From Bordetella bronchialis (lineage in GTDB: Bacteria > Pseudomonadota > Gammaproteobacteria > Burkholderiales > Burkholderiaceae_B), in assembly GCF_001676705.1 (NCBI RefSeq), contig NZ_CP016170.1, positions 186,001 through 250,000 on the forward strand: a DNA stretch of 64,000 nucleotides, read 5' to 3'. The notes under the pieces are model-generated. The model saw only the letters and a program-made list of their open reading frames with translations. It was not told the DNA's origin and did not search any database. The position numbers and the translations under genes are program-made. Of this stretch, positions 50,132-60,227 are shown piece by piece. How positions within the stretch are numbered: the stretch's first letter is position 1; each line of letters starts with the position of its first letter.

Positions 50132-51466
50132 ATGAAGATTACCGTGGTGGGTACGGGCTATGTCGGCCTGGTGTCCGGCGCTTGCCTGGCGGAAATGGGC
50201 AATGACGTCATGTGCCTGGATGTCGACGCCACCAAGGTAGAGCGGCTGCGGCAGAACGACATCCCCATCTACGAGCCGGGCCTGGAAGAGCTGGTGCGGC
50301 GCAATGCCAAGGGCGGCCGGCTGCATTTCACTACCGATATCGCGGAAAGCGTGCGCCATGGCGACGTGCAGTTCATCGCCGTGGGCACCCCGCCCGGAGA
50401 GGACGGCTCCGCCGACCTGCAATACGTGCTGGCGGCCGCCCGCAACATTGCGCGCCACATGACCGGCCGCAAGATCATCGTGGACAAGTCCACCGTGCCG
50501 GTCGGCACGGCCGACAAGGTGCGCCAGGCCGTGGCCGCCGTGCTGGCGGAACGGGGCGTGGATTTCCCGTTCAGCGTGGCCTCCAATCCGGAGTTCCTGA
50601 AGGAAGGCGCGGCGATCCAGGACTTCATGAGCCCGGACCGCGTCATCGTGGGCGCCGACGACGACTACACCATCGGCGTCATGCGCCGCATCTACGAGCC
50701 CTTCCAGCGCACGCACGACCGGCTCATGGTGATGGACGTGCGATCGGCGGAGCTGACCAAATACGCCGCCAATGCCATGCTGGCCACACGTATCTCGTTC
50801 ATGAACGAAATGGCGAATCTGGCCGAGGTCCTGAACGCCGATATCGAACAGGTGCGGCGCGGCATCGGCGCGGACCCGCGCATCGGCTATCAGTTCCTGT
50901 ACCCCGGTCCGGGCTACGGCGGTTCCTGCTTTCCCAAGGATGTGCAGGCGCTGGTACGTACCGCGCAACAGCATGGCCTGCCCATGCGCGTGATCCAGGC
51001 CGTGGAAGAGGCCAACGACGGGCAGAAATTCCGCCTGTCGCAAAAGATCGTTCGCCGCTTCGGCGAAGACCTGTCCGGCCGGGTGTTCGCGCTGTGGGGC
51101 CTGTCGTTCAAGCCGAACACCGACGATATGCGCGAGGCGCCCAGCCTTACCGTCATCCAGGAATTGACCCGGCGCGGCGCGCGCGTGCGCGCCTACGATC
51201 CGGTGGCGATGGACGAGGCCCGCCGCGTGATCGCCGCCAGCGGCGACCTGCGGGACAAGGTCGAATTCGTCGCCGATATGTACCAGGCGCTGGACGGCGC
51301 CGACGGCCTGCTGCTGGTGACGGAATGGAAAGCCTTCCGCGCGCCGGACTTCGAACGCATCCTGGGGCTGCTGAAGTCGCCCCTGATCCTGGACGGCCGC
51401 AATCAGTACAACGCCGCCGAACTGCGGGCCATGGGCTTCGACTACGAGGGCATCGGCCGCGCATGA
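50132..51466 (+). CDS. ugd: UDP-glucose 6-dehydrogenase
   Basis: Oxidises UDP-glucose to UDP-glucuronate (444 aa), a precursor for capsule, exopolysaccharide or modified LPS. The NAD+ site GTGYVGL (7-13), the conserved Lys210 ([10 protein letters not shown]), and the catalytic Cys266 in [10 protein letters not shown] are all present, as is [11 protein letters not shown]. Stop overlaps the glycosyltransferase start by four bases (ATGA). Confidence 0.96.
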   Translation: MKITVVGTGYVGLVSGACLAEMGNDVMCLDVDATKVERLRQNDIPIYEPGLEELVRRNAKGGRLHFTTDIAESVRHGDVQFIAVGTPPGEDGSADLQYVLAAARNIARHMTGRKIIVDKSTVPVGTADKVRQAVAAVLAERGVDFPFSVASNPEFLKEGAAIQDFMSPDRVIVGADDDYTIGVMRRIYEPFQRTHDRLMVMDVRSAELTKYAANAMLATRISFMNEMANLAEVLNADIEQVRRGIGADPRIGYQFLYPGPGYGGSCFPKDVQALVRTAQQHGLPMRVIQAVEEANDGQKFRLSQKIVRRFGEDLSGRVFALWGLSFKPNTDDMREAPSLTVIQELTRRGARVRAYDPVAMDEARRVIAASGDLRDKVEFVADMYQALDGADGLLLVTEWKAFRAPDFERILGLLKSPLILDGRNQYNAAELRAMGFDYEGIGRA

Positions 51467-52551
51467 AGATCCTGCAGCTCAATTTCGAGAAGGGCTGGCG
51501 CGGCGGGGAACGGCAAACCCTGTACTGCATGATGGCTTTTCGCGACGCTGGGCACGAGGTCGAACTGCTGGCCCGGGCGGGCGCGCCGCTGGCGCAGCGC
51601 GCCGCCGAGCAGGGGTTTGCCGTCCATGCCGTCAAGCACGTACCGGCGCAGATCGCCTTCCTGGCCACCCGCGGGCGGCGCTATGACATCATCCACGCGC
51701 AGACGGCCAATACGGTGACCTGGGCCGTCCTGACCAAGTCGCTGCACGGCCGGCCGGTGGCTTTTTCGCGGCGCACGTCCTTCGTGGTCAAGCCGGGAGA
51801 GGAATGGAAGACCGGCGGCAAATGGCGCCGCGTGGATCTCTTCGTGGCGATCAGCGATATGGCGGCCGTGGAGCCGCGCCGCCTGGGGATAGAGCCGGTG
51901 ATCATCCGCAGCGCGGTGCTGCCGGCGCGTGTCGATACGGAGAACCTGGGCCGGCTGTCGGCGGAGTTCAAGCTGCCCGGCAAAAAAATTATCGCGACCT
52001 CGGCCGCGCTGATCCACGACAAGGATCCGCTGACGATGATCCGTGCCGTGGGCGAACTGGCCAAGACCCGGCTGGACTTCGTGTTCGTGCATTTCGGCGC
52101 GGGCGGGAACAATGAAGAACAGGCGCGCGCGCTGGTGGCGGAGCTGGGCTTGCAATCGACCTATCTGTTCGCCGGTTTCCGCAAAGGCGTGGAGGATTTC
52201 TACGCGGCGATGGATGTGTTCGCCATGAGCTCGCGGGAAGAGGCGCTGGGCAGCAGCGTGTTCGACGCTTTCCTGCATCGCGTGCCGGTGGTGTCGACGG
52301 ACGCGGGCGGGTTGAAGGAAAGCCTGGCGGATGGGCGGGGGATCCTGTGTCCCGTGGAAGACTACCAGGCGCTGGCGCAGGGGATGGGGCAGTTGCTGGA
52401 CGATACGCCGTTGCGGCAGGCGATCGTGCAGCGCGCGTATGACTATGTGCGTGCCGAGCATGATGTGCGCGGGATGGGGGATCGGTATCTGGCGCAGTTT
52501 GAACGGGTGCTGCGTGAGCGTGGCGAAGCGCGGCGGGTCGAGGCTTCCTGA
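51463..52551 (+). CDS. Glycosyltransferase family 4
   Basis: A GT-B fold glycosyltransferase (362 aa) with an N-terminal half [43 protein letters not shown], close to other GT4 proteins, and the C-terminal GT4 signature near residue 250-285 ([48 protein letters not shown]), including the EEALGSS donor-binding region. It could act in lipopolysaccharide core or exopolysaccharide synthesis. Coupled to ugd. Confidence 0.92.
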   Translation: MKILQLNFEKGWRGGERQTLYCMMAFRDAGHEVELLARAGAPLAQRAAEQGFAVHAVKHVPAQIAFLATRGRRYDIIHAQTANTVTWAVLTKSLHGRPVAFSRRTSFVVKPGEEWKTGGKWRRVDLFVAISDMAAVEPRRLGIEPVIIRSAVLPARVDTENLGRLSAEFKLPGKKIIATSAALIHDKDPLTMIRAVGELAKTRLDFVFVHFGAGGNNEEQARALVAELGLQSTYLFAGFRKGVEDFYAAMDVFAMSSREEALGSSVFDAFLHRVPVVSTDAGGLKESLADGRGILCPVEDYQALAQGMGQLLDDTPLRQAIVQRAYDYVRAEHDVRGMGDRYLAQFERVLRERGEARRVEAS

Positions 52552-52639
52552 GGATGGCGCGGGTGGCCGGTGCGGGTCGTGGAGCCGGTCCGGTCGAGCT
52601 TGTACGGTGGCGTAGGGCGTTGCCGGTTGCCGTTGGATA

Positions 52640-52745
52640 GCGTCTTGCTGGTGCCGTCCGTGCGGCTTTTTCGCCGGGCCGTCCTTCGTTCGGAAGCCCT
52701 CGCGCCGCCTCCAACGTGCCGGCCCCGACAGGCATCGCCCCCGAC
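52640..52745 (+). repeat. 182-bp repeat element, truncated copy C
   Basis: The sequence 52640-52661 matches 5' flanking bases of copy A (CGTCTTGCTxGTGCCGTCCGT), then jumps to the equivalent of copy A position 12723 (GCGGCTTTTT), so about 108 bp including the left terminal repeat are missing; the right end (CGGCCCCGACAGGCATC, 52720-52736) is present. It lies in the gap between the glycosyltransferase and the lrp gene. Confidence 0.85.
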
Positions 52746-52840
52746 GGATTACGGTGGCTCTTATTCACGGGTGCCGGGACGGTTTGGGGTGGCGTTTGCG
52801 TTGCGCCTTGCGGCCTTGGTGCGCGCCTTGGGTCCGCGCG

Positions 52841-53320
52841 CTATATCGTTATCCGCGTTTCGAACTTGGCGCGGTGGACGGAGAAGAAGGTGCGGACGTT
52901 GCGCACATTGGCCTGCGCCGTGAAGGCGCGGTGTACCAGTGCGTGATAGGCCGGCATGTCCTTCACTTGGGCGATCAGCAGGAAGTCCGGGCCGGGCGAT
53001 ACGCGATAGCACTGGAGTACGGCGGGCTCTTCGCGCATGCGGGCTTCGAATTCGTCCATGCGTTCGGCGGCCTGGATGTCGAGCGTCACTTCGACCAGCG
53101 CGGTCAGCGTGCTGCCCAGCTTGGTGGCGTCGAGGATGGCGACCTGCTTCTGGATCACGCCGATTTCCGTGAGCCGGCGTACCCGGCGCAGGCAGGTCGG
53201 TGCGGAGGCATGCACGCGCGCCGCCAGGTCCTGGTTGGTCAGGGAGGCATCCGTCTGCAGCTGGTCCAGGATTCGGCGGTCCAGGTCGTCCAGATCGGCT
53301 AGGGTTTCGGGGGTAGACAT
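52841..53320 (-). CDS. Lrp/AsnC family regulator
   Basis: A 159-aa Lrp-like regulator. The helix-turn-helix LDRRILDQLQTDASLTNQDLAARVHASAPTCLRRVRRLTEIGVI (about 13-57) is followed by a RAM/AsnC ligand domain, with VEVTLDIQ and VLQCYRVSPGPDFLLIAQVKDM. An amino-acid effector is expected. Divergent from glmS; AT-rich palindromes lie between. Confidence 0.92.
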   Translation of the reverse strand: MSTPETLADLDDLDRRILDQLQTDASLTNQDLAARVHASAPTCLRRVRRLTEIGVIQKQVAILDATKLGSTLTALVEVTLDIQAAERMDEFEARMREEPAVLQCYRVSPGPDFLLIAQVKDMPAYHALVHRAFTAQANVRNVRTFFSVHRAKFETRITI

Positions 53321-53370
53321 GTGGCTCCCGCACGGAAAAGTGAAATGCAGATGTCAATATACAATCCGAG

Positions 53371-53446
53371 ATGAAATAATAATTCGTACAAAATGTTAGT
53401 GGCCCGTTTATTTCATTATTGGCCGAATTAAGAAATCCGATTTCTT
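53371..53446. promoter_or_regulatory. AT-rich palindromes in the lrp-glmS gap
   Basis: ATGAAATAA (53371-53379) and its reverse complement TTATTTCAT (53408-53416) are 28 bp apart, and AAGAAAT-CCG-ATTTCTT at 53430-53446 is a perfect 17-bp palindrome. Strikingly low in G+C for this genome, they could be Lrp sites controlling lrp and glmS. Confidence 0.55.
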
Positions 53447-53495
53447 ATCGCGCGCCGCACAATCCGCTTCGAGTTGAACTTTCCTGGAGCTAGCC

Positions 53496-55328
53496 ATGTG
53501 CGGAATCGTCGGCGCCGTCGCCCAGCGCGACATCACCCCTGTCCTGGTCGAAGGTCTGCGTCGCCTGGAATATCGCGGCTACGACTCCTGCGGCGTGGCC
53601 GTGTATGCGGACGGTGAGCTGCGCCGCACGCGCAGCACCGAGCGCGTCGCGGAGCTATGCGAGCAGATCCGCCGCGACCACGTGTCCGGTTTCACCGGGA
53701 TCTCGCATACGCGCTGGGCCACGCACGGTGCCCCCGCCACCCACAACGCGCACCCGCATTTCTCCAGCTTCGGCAAGGACGCGCCCCGTATCGCGCTGGT
53801 GCACAACGGCATCATCGAGAACCACGACGAGCTGCGCGCCGAACTGCAGGCCGCGGGCTATGTCTTCGAGAGCCAGACCGACACCGAGGTCATCGCGCAC
53901 CTGGTGAATCACCTGTATGCCGGCGACCTGTTCGATGCCGTGCAACAGGCCGTGCGCCGCTTGCATGGCGCCTATGCCATCGCCGTGTTCTGCCGGGACG
54001 AGCCGCATCGTGTCGTGGGCGCGCGCCAGGGTTCGCCGCTGGTCGTCGGCCTGGGCAATAACGAGAATTTCCTGGCCTCCGACGCGCTGGCGCTGGCCGG
54101 CACCACGGACCGCATCATCTACCTGGAAGATGGCGATGTCGTGGACCTGCAACTGACGCGCGTGTGGATCGTCGACGAGCAGGGCCGCGCCGTCGAGCGC
54201 AAGGCGCACACCGTGCAGGTGCATACCGGCGAGGCCGAGCTGGGCCCGTATCGCCACTTCATGCAGAAGGAAATCTTCGAACAGCCGCGCGCGGTGGGCG
54301 ACACTTTGCAGGACATCGAAAGCATCACGCCGGAGCTGTTCGGCGATGGCGCGTATCGCATCTTCAAGGACGTTGAATCGGTATTGATACTGGCTTGCGG
54401 CACGAGCTACTACGCGGGGCTGACGTCGAAGTACTGGATCGAATCGCTGGCCAAGATTCCTGTCGCGGTGGAGATCGCCAGCGAGTACCGTTACCGGGAT
54501 AGCGTGCCGAATCCCCGCACGCTGGTGGTAACCATCTCGCAATCCGGCGAGACGGCCGACACGCTGGCCGCGCTGAAGCATGCGCGCAGCCTGGGCATGG
54601 AGAACACGCTGACCATCTGCAACGTCGCCACCAGCGCGATGGTGCGGGAATGCAAGCTGGCTTTCATCACGCGGGCCGGGGTAGAGATCGGCGTGGCCTC
54701 CACCAAGGCGTTCACGACGCAGCTGACGGCGCTGTTCATGCTGACGCTGGCGCTGGCGCAGACCCATGGAAGGCTGACGGACGAGCAGGAAGCCGATCAC
54801 ATCAAGGCGCTGCGGCATTTGCCCGTGGCGATCACGTCGGTATTGGCGCTGGAGCCGCAGATCATCAGCTGGGCGGAACGCTTCGCCAGCAAGGAGAATG
54901 CGCTGTTCCTGGGGCGTGGGCTGCACTATCCCATCGCGCTGGAAGGGGCGCTGAAGCTCAAAGAGATCAGCTATATCCATGCCGAGGCCTATCCGGCGGG
55001 GGAACTCAAGCATGGGCCGCTGGCGCTGGTAACGGAGCAGATGCCCGTGGTGACCATCGCGCCGAATGACACGCTGTTGGAGAAGTTGAAGTCCAATATG
55101 CAGGAGGTGCGGGCCCGGGGTGGAGAGTTGTATGTGTTCGCCGATGCCGACAGCCATATCACCAGCGGGAACGGGACGCATGTGATCCGGATGCCGGAGC
55201 ATTACGGGAAGCTCTCGCCGATCCTGCATACGATTCCCTTGCAGTTGCTGGCATATCACACCGCGTGCGCGCGTGGCACGGACGTGGATAAGCCGCGCAA
55301 TCTGGCGAAGAGTGTGACGGTGGAGTAG
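53496..55328 (+). CDS. glmS: Glutamine-fructose-6-phosphate aminotransferase (isomerising)
   Basis: GlmS (610 aa) makes glucosamine-6-phosphate from glutamine and fructose-6-phosphate, the entry to amino-sugar synthesis. The nucleophile Cys2 ([10 protein letters not shown]) opens the class II amidotransferase domain; two SIS domains follow ([16 protein letters not shown] and [55 protein letters not shown]). GTAGCC ahead; a GGAG lies 6-7 bases upstream. No ribozyme-type glmS leader is present, as expected for a proteobacterium. Confidence 0.97.
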   Translation: MCGIVGAVAQRDITPVLVEGLRRLEYRGYDSCGVAVYADGELRRTRSTERVAELCEQIRRDHVSGFTGISHTRWATHGAPATHNAHPHFSSFGKDAPRIALVHNGIIENHDELRAELQAAGYVFESQTDTEVIAHLVNHLYAGDLFDAVQQAVRRLHGAYAIAVFCRDEPHRVVGARQGSPLVVGLGNNENFLASDALALAGTTDRIIYLEDGDVVDLQLTRVWIVDEQGRAVERKAHTVQVHTGEAELGPYRHFMQKEIFEQPRAVGDTLQDIESITPELFGDGAYRIFKDVESVLILACGTSYYAGLTSKYWIESLAKIPVAVEIASEYRYRDSVPNPRTLVVTISQSGETADTLAALKHARSLGMENTLTICNVATSAMVRECKLAFITRAGVEIGVASTKAFTTQLTALFMLTLALAQTHGRLTDEQEADHIKALRHLPVAITSVLALEPQIISWAERFASKENALFLGRGLHYPIALEGALKLKEISYIHAEAYPAGELKHGPLALVTEQMPVVTIAPNDTLLEKLKSNMQEVRARGGELYVFADADSHITSGNGTHVIRMPEHYGKLSPILHTIPLQLLAYHTACARGTDVDKPRNLAKSVTVE

Positions 55329-55441
55329 CGGGCGGGCGACGATACGGGGTGAAAACGGGGAAAACCGGCAGCGCTCCGGTTCCCGCTTGTCCTCTGGCGA
55401 CCCTGCAGCTCAGCGTCGTGGAGATCCGTTATGCAGCAGAT

Positions 55442-55466
55442 AAGGGCCGCCTTGGCGGCCCTTGTA
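55442..55466 (+). terminator. Hairpin downstream of glmS
   Basis: AAGGGCCGCC (55442-55451) and GGCGGCCCTT (55454-55463) form a tight stem about 115 bases after the glmS stop, followed by GTAATTG. The T-run is poor, so termination is possible rather than certain. The rest of 55329-55587 holds nothing recognised. Confidence 0.5.
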
Positions 55467-55587
55467 ATTGACGGATCGCGCATTGCCCGGACAAGGATCC
55501 ATCTTGACGATCTTGGAGGGCCGCCAGCCCACGCTCCGAGTCGCTAGCGGCCGCTGTCTATTCGGCCGGGGCGCTTACGCCGCCAGA

Positions 55588-56241
55588 TCAGGCTGCCGCC
55601 GCGGGCGCCGGCGTATTCAACAATTGCTGTTCCCACAGGTAGGCGACGCCGCTACCCGCGGCGTGTTGAACGAGGATGTCGGTCAACCCGGCTGCGGTGT
55701 CCGCGCGAGCCCAGTCGCGTTGCCATTCGGCAGCCAGCGCCATCCAAGTCATGAGGTTCACGCCCGCCGCCGCCATGCGCTGCAGGGCGACTTCGTGCGA
55801 TTCGACTGACACACCACCCGACGCGTCGGTGATGACCGTCACATCCCAGCCTTCGCCCGCGGCCTGGATCGCCGGCATGGCGACGCAGACTTCGGTCCAC
55901 AGCCCGGCAATGACCAACTGCTTGCGGCCCGTCGACTTGGCCGCGTCGACCACTTTTTTGTCTTCCCAGGTGTTGATGAACGTGCGGTCTATGACTTCCT
56001 GGCCGGGGAATACATCGGTGATCTGGGGGAAGATCCGGCCGCCACGGTCCGCAATCACACTCGTCAATATCGTGGGGACGCCGAAGACCTTTGCCGCCTT
56101 CGCCAGCGCCGTCGAATTATTGACGACGGCATGCGGGTCGTGGCTATTCAGGTTGGTCAATTGATAGGGCTGGTGGTCGATCAGGACGAGTAGCGAATCC
56201 TCAGGACGTAGAAGCGAATCGAGGCCATTTCGAAAAGTCAT
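55588..56241 (-). CDS. Isochorismatase-family hydrolase (YcaC-like)
   Basis: A 217-aa cysteine hydrolase. The catalytic Asp (VLIDHQPYQ, Asp about 21), Lys (equivalent near WEDKKVVDA) and nucleophile Cys in GLWTEVCVAMPAIQA are present, and the N-terminal LRPEDSLLVLIDHQPYQLTNL with HDPHAVVNN fits the YcaC branch, not true isochorismatase. It is divergent from a LysR gene, which probably controls it. Substrate unknown. Confidence 0.88.
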   Translation of the reverse strand: MTFRNGLDSLLRPEDSLLVLIDHQPYQLTNLNSHDPHAVVNNSTALAKAAKVFGVPTILTSVIADRGGRIFPQITDVFPGQEVIDRTFINTWEDKKVVDAAKSTGRKQLVIAGLWTEVCVAMPAIQAAGEGWDVTVITDASGGVSVESHEVALQRMAAAGVNLMTWMALAAEWQRDWARADTAAGLTDILVQHAAGSGVAYLWEQQLLNTPAPAAAA

Positions 56242-56485
56242 AGTGATCCCTGGTTTGCTGTGGTGTGCGATATCCGCGTCGCACGTTGCGGCGCAAATCG
56301 TTTTCCTGGACAGCGCGTGCTTGTGGCGGCGCCACCCGGATCCAGCATTATGTTTTCGTCGGCATCGACGCGGTAGTTCCGTTCCAAGGCGAGCTGTGTC
56401 GCACTATCGGCAACGCCGCCGGCGGGCGCATAGGCATTATTCGGCAGTGCTATCCTGCGGCGAACCGCATCGCGAAACGGGGGCC

Positions 56486-57382
56486 ATGCAAGTGGATATA
56501 GAAGAACTTCAGACATTCATCGAAGTCGCCGATGCAGGCGGCGTGTCGCCCGCCGCGGTTCGGCTGGGCGTGTCCAAGTCCATCGTCAGCCGTCGGTTGC
56601 TGCGGTTGGAATCGGAGCTTGGCGTCCAGTTGCTTGCGCGTACCACACGCGGGGCGGCGCTTACCGAAGCCGGGGCAATTTTCCGGGACCACGCGGCCAG
56701 AGCCTGCGCGGAGATCGACACGGCCCGGGAGACGATCATGCCCTCCGGCGAAATGCGTGGCCGCTTGCGAGTGTCCGTGCCCGTGTCGTTTGGCCTGACC
56801 CATTTCGCGCCCGTGGTCGCGGAATTGGCGCGGCGCCATCCACGGCTGCATGTGCAGACCTGCTATAGCGATCGCTTCGTCGACCTCATCGCGGAGGGCT
56901 ACGACTGCGCGATACGGGTGGGCTACCTTCAGGACTCCAACCTGATCGCCAGATGCGTTGGGCCCATCTATGGGAAGCTGCTCGCCAGCCCGGACTACAT
57001 CAAGGCACATGGGGCGCCCGAATCGCCAGAGCAGCTCGTCGCACATGAAGCCTTGATGCAGGGAACCGAAACCTGGCAGTTCATGGACGGCGACAAAATC
57101 ACCGCGGTGCGTCCGCAAGGGCGCTTCAAGGCCGACAACGGCGCGGCCTTGATCGCTGCCGCAACGGCCGGACTAGGGGTCGCGTATCTGCCCGATTGCC
57201 TTACCCACGAGCATGTCCTTGCCGGCGCCCTGGTGCCCATCATGACCCGCTATCCGCCCCCGCCCGCCGGCGCCTATGTCGTCCGCCCCCCTGGCCAGCA
57301 TCCGGCACGGAAGATACGGGTGCTGACGGAGCTGTTGATCGAGCACTTCGGGCAGTCGCCGCATTTTGCGGGGCGGGGATGA
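56486..57382 (+). CDS. LysR family regulator
   Basis: A 298-aa LTTR. The winged helix-turn-helix at the N-terminus has ELQTFIEVADAGGVSPAAVRLGVSKSIVSRRLLRLESELGVQLLARTTRGAALTEAG (about 6-62). The ligand domain follows. ATG at 56486 is preferred over earlier in-frame starts. Divergent from the isochorismatase-like gene, the likely target. Confidence 0.92.
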   Translation: MQVDIEELQTFIEVADAGGVSPAAVRLGVSKSIVSRRLLRLESELGVQLLARTTRGAALTEAGAIFRDHAARACAEIDTARETIMPSGEMRGRLRVSVPVSFGLTHFAPVVAELARRHPRLHVQTCYSDRFVDLIAEGYDCAIRVGYLQDSNLIARCVGPIYGKLLASPDYIKAHGAPESPEQLVAHEALMQGTETWQFMDGDKITAVRPQGRFKADNGAALIAAATAGLGVAYLPDCLTHEHVLAGALVPIMTRYPPPPAGAYVVRPPGQHPARKIRVLTELLIEHFGQSPHFAGRG

Positions 57383-57406
57383 GCGGTTCCGGCCCGTTGC
57401 CGCCAT

Positions 57407-57964
57407 TCAGGGCTTCGATATGCGATACAACACATGCAGGGAAAGCGCATGGTCCCTGGGCAGCCCTGGATGTGCGAAGTCAGCGCTGCTGTCGTGCGTC
57501 ATACCGATGCGCTCCATCACGCGACGCGACCTGCGGTTTGCGGGTACCGTGAACGAAACGATTTCTCGCAGTCCCAGTTCATTGAACCCATAGGAGATGA
57601 CGGAGAGCGCACCTTCGGTTGCCAGACCTTGCCCCCAGAACCGGCTCCCGAGTCGCCACCCTATTTCGAAGCAGGGGGCAAAAGGCGCGGCAAAATCCTG
57701 GTACTTCAGTCCAATGAAGCCTGCGAGTTCGCCCGTGGATTCCAGTTCCGCGGCGAAGTAACAGCACCCGTCGCGGGCATATTGCTCATTCTGGGTCTTG
57801 AAAAAATGCCTCGCCATTTCCGGCGTGACTGGCCCCGGCAGGAACTCGGTGACCCGCGAGTCTGCATTCAGCAGGACGTACGGACTGAGATCTTCATCGT
57901 TCCATAGACGTAAGCGGAGCCGCTGCGTCTCCAGGACGCACGGAGTTCTGGGAGATCGTTGCAT
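57407..57964 (-). CDS. GNAT family N-acetyltransferase (RimJ/RimL type)
   Basis: A 185-aa acetyltransferase. It has the N-terminal LETQRLRLRLWNDEDLSPY, the acetyl-CoA binding region WRLGSRFWGQGLATEGALSVISYGF (about 100-125), and the NxxSxxVxExxGM-type VPANRRSRRVMERIGM motif of the RimJ/RimL group. The usual targets are protein N-termini or antibiotics/small amines; not determined. Convergent with the LysR gene. Confidence 0.9.
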   Translation of the reverse strand: MQRSPRTPCVLETQRLRLRLWNDEDLSPYVLLNADSRVTEFLPGPVTPEMARHFFKTQNEQYARDGCCYFAAELESTGELAGFIGLKYQDFAAPFAPCFEIGWRLGSRFWGQGLATEGALSVISYGFNELGLREIVSFTVPANRRSRRVMERIGMTHDSSADFAHPGLPRDHALSLHVLYRISKP

Positions 57965-58173
57965 TTGATGGCGCCAATGAGTCCGCGTAACGATAGCAAA
58001 ACTTTGCCAGTGGGGAATCGGCCCTATCTTGGCTGGTGGGTGCCAGCGGACTGGTAATGACCGACCGCGGGAATCGACCCGACCGCTTTCGACGCTTCGC
58101 GGTCATTAGTATTTCCGAGAAGCGGACGTATCGACACAGCGTTGGCAACCTGTGGGTGCATGCGGGCCAAGAC

Positions 58174-59592
58174 TCAATGAGATGCAACGATTCTCGCAAG
58201 CGTCTCGCAGGCGGCATCGATATTGTCCGGGCGCAGGTTCGTCGCGCTGAGTAGCAAGCCACGTTGCGTTTGAGTGCGGCGAAGGTACCAGGCGGAGAGG
58301 GCAGCGGGCGCGAGACCACGGGTGCGGGCAATGGCGACAACGGCGCTGTCGTCGGCGTTCCGTGGGAGCGGTGCGATCACGCCCAGGCCAGCCGGCAGCG
58401 TGCCCGGCAGGAAGGCGCTGACACGCGCGAGCGCCATGCCGCGGCGCTCGGCATAAAGGATCTTCATCTGGCGCAGGTGCCGCAGGAAGTGCCCATCCGC
58501 CAGAAATTCCGTGACCGCCAATTGGGTGGTCCGGTTCGGAGCCGGGGCCAATACGGCGGCGACCTCGACCAGACGTTCCGCCAACGAGCGTGGGGCGACG
58601 ACAAAGCCGAGGCCCAGCGCCGGGCTGATCGTCTTGCTGAAGGCGCCGATGTGGATCACGCGCTCGGCGCCATCGCCCGCGGCAAGGGCCGGTGCGGCCC
58701 GGCCGTCGAGCTGTAGTTCTCCGAGATAGTCGTCTTCGATGATCCAGGCGTTTCTTTCCTCAGCCCACCCGAGCAGCGCGTGTCTTCGTGCCGGCGACAG
58801 GGACACGCCCAGCGGGGCGTGCTGGCCCGGGGTCACCAGCGCCAGCAGGGCGTCCGGCGCTCTGGCGATGCCGACTTCCACGCGCAGCCCCTGGGCATCG
58901 ACGGGCACGGGCTCGATCTCGGCTCCAGTCAGTTCCAGCGCGCGTCTTCCCAGCGGATAACCTGGCTCCTCGATCCACGCCTTGCGCCCGTGCGCGCGCA
59001 GTGCCGTCAGCGCAAGCATCAGGCCATGCCGGTATCCGCTGGTGACGATGACTTGATCGGGATGACATTGCATTCGACGGCTGACGGCCAAGTGGCTCGC
59101 GATCAGCGCCCGCAACGCGGGTTCCCCGCGCGGGTCGGCGTAGGTCGTGTAAGTGATAGCGTCAGCGCGTACGGAACGCGTCCGCATGCGGGCCCAGAGC
59201 TTCGCGGGAAACGCGTCGTGAGCGGGCACGCCCATTTGGAACGGCAGCGGGGCACTCGAATATGGACGGGTGAAACCCGCCAAAGGCCTGTCGAGTGGCG
59301 CCTGATCGTCCGCCGGGCTGGCAGGCAGCCGCGCGCATATGCGTGTGCCCGCCGGCCCGGCACCGAAAACCAGATTCTCGGCCGTCAGCCGATCGTAGGC
59401 CACGCGGATCGTGCCGCGCGCGACGCCGAGCTGCGCGGCAAGGTCCCGGCCGGAAGGTAAGCGCTGCCCGGGTGCCAGCCGGCCGTCGAGGATTGCCTGT
59501 CGCAGGCTTGCATGGATCTGGTCACCGATAGGCACGGCCGTGGCACGGTCCAGGCGGATGGAAAGCGCGGCAGGCGTGATCGGGTCAGTCAT
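58174..59592 (-). CDS. MocR/PdxR-type regulator (GntR HTH plus aminotransferase-like domain)
   Basis: A 472-aa fusion. An N-terminal GntR winged helix (PIGDQIHASLRQAILDGRLAPGQRLPSGRDLAAQLGVARGTIRVAYDRLTAENLV, about 21-75) joins a fold-I aminotransferase-like domain with the PLP lysine in HIGAFSKTISPALGLGF and the conserved EDDYLGELQ. Such regulators sense PLP or an amino compound. It is divergent from the AhpD-like gene. Confidence 0.93.
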   Translation of the reverse strand: MTDPITPAALSIRLDRATAVPIGDQIHASLRQAILDGRLAPGQRLPSGRDLAAQLGVARGTIRVAYDRLTAENLVFGAGPAGTRICARLPASPADDQAPLDRPLAGFTRPYSSAPLPFQMGVPAHDAFPAKLWARMRTRSVRADAITYTTYADPRGEPALRALIASHLAVSRRMQCHPDQVIVTSGYRHGLMLALTALRAHGRKAWIEEPGYPLGRRALELTGAEIEPVPVDAQGLRVEVGIARAPDALLALVTPGQHAPLGVSLSPARRHALLGWAEERNAWIIEDDYLGELQLDGRAAPALAAGDGAERVIHIGAFSKTISPALGLGFVVAPRSLAERLVEVAAVLAPAPNRTTQLAVTEFLADGHFLRHLRQMKILYAERRGMALARVSAFLPGTLPAGLGVIAPLPRNADDSAVVAIARTRGLAPAALSAWYLRRTQTQRGLLLSATNLRPDNIDAACETLARIVASH

Positions 59593-59746
59593 TTTGGACC
59601 AATCGTTTGGGCAGTTTTTGGGCCTGTTTCTCCAGCAACCGGCGGAGTACCGTGGCGTTATGACATGGATCGCGGTCGAAGTCGATAGGCGGCCCGGCTG
59701 CGCCGATCGCGGCTCTATTCACCATCAACCACAGGTAAGGACTGAG

Positions 59747-60193
59747 ATGACCCGCTTGAACTGGCAAGATATCGCACCTGACGGCGCGAAGGCACTTTCT
59801 GTTATCTACCACTACGTCATGAAGAAGACGAACCTGCCCGAGGAACTCGTCCATCTGGTGTTCCTTCGCGTTTCGCAGATCAACGGCTGCGCCCACTGCA
59901 TCGACATGCACAGCCGCGACCTCAGGAAAACCATGTCGATCGACAAAATCACGTTGGTACCGGTTTGGGAAGAGGTGCATCACCTGTTTTCCGACCAGGA
60001 ACGCGCAGCGCTGGCCTGGGCGGAAGAGGTGACCCGTGTGAGCGAAACGCATGCCTCGGATGAAGCGTATGCCGCAGCCGCGGCAGCGTTCACGCCCAAA
60101 GACCTTGTTGACCTCACCATCACGATCGCCGCAATGAATGCGTTCAATCGACTGGGCGCGCCGTTCCGGGTCCCTGTTGCCGCCAAGCCGTGA
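59747..60193 (+). CDS. AhpD-like carboxymuconolactone decarboxylase-family protein
   Basis: A 148-aa all-helical protein with the peroxidase-type CxxC: CAHC (Cys48, Cys51) and His55 in INGCAHCIDMHSRDLR, as in AhpD-related alkylhydroperoxidases. GTAAGG lies 6-9 bases before the ATG. It is divergent from the MocR gene, suggesting control by it. Could be a peroxide-detoxification protein. Confidence 0.88.
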   Translation: MTRLNWQDIAPDGAKALSVIYHYVMKKTNLPEELVHLVFLRVSQINGCAHCIDMHSRDLRKTMSIDKITLVPVWEEVHHLFSDQERAALAWAEEVTRVSETHASDEAYAAAAAAFTPKDLVDLTITIAAMNAFNRLGAPFRVPVAAKP

Positions 60194-60227
60194 TCGGCTT
60201 GCAACACGCACATAGAAAGTGATGTAC

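Noticed and set aside
53321..53495. glmS ribozyme/riboswitch
   Set aside because: That element is typical of Gram-positive bacteria; the short AT-rich leader here has no matching structure.
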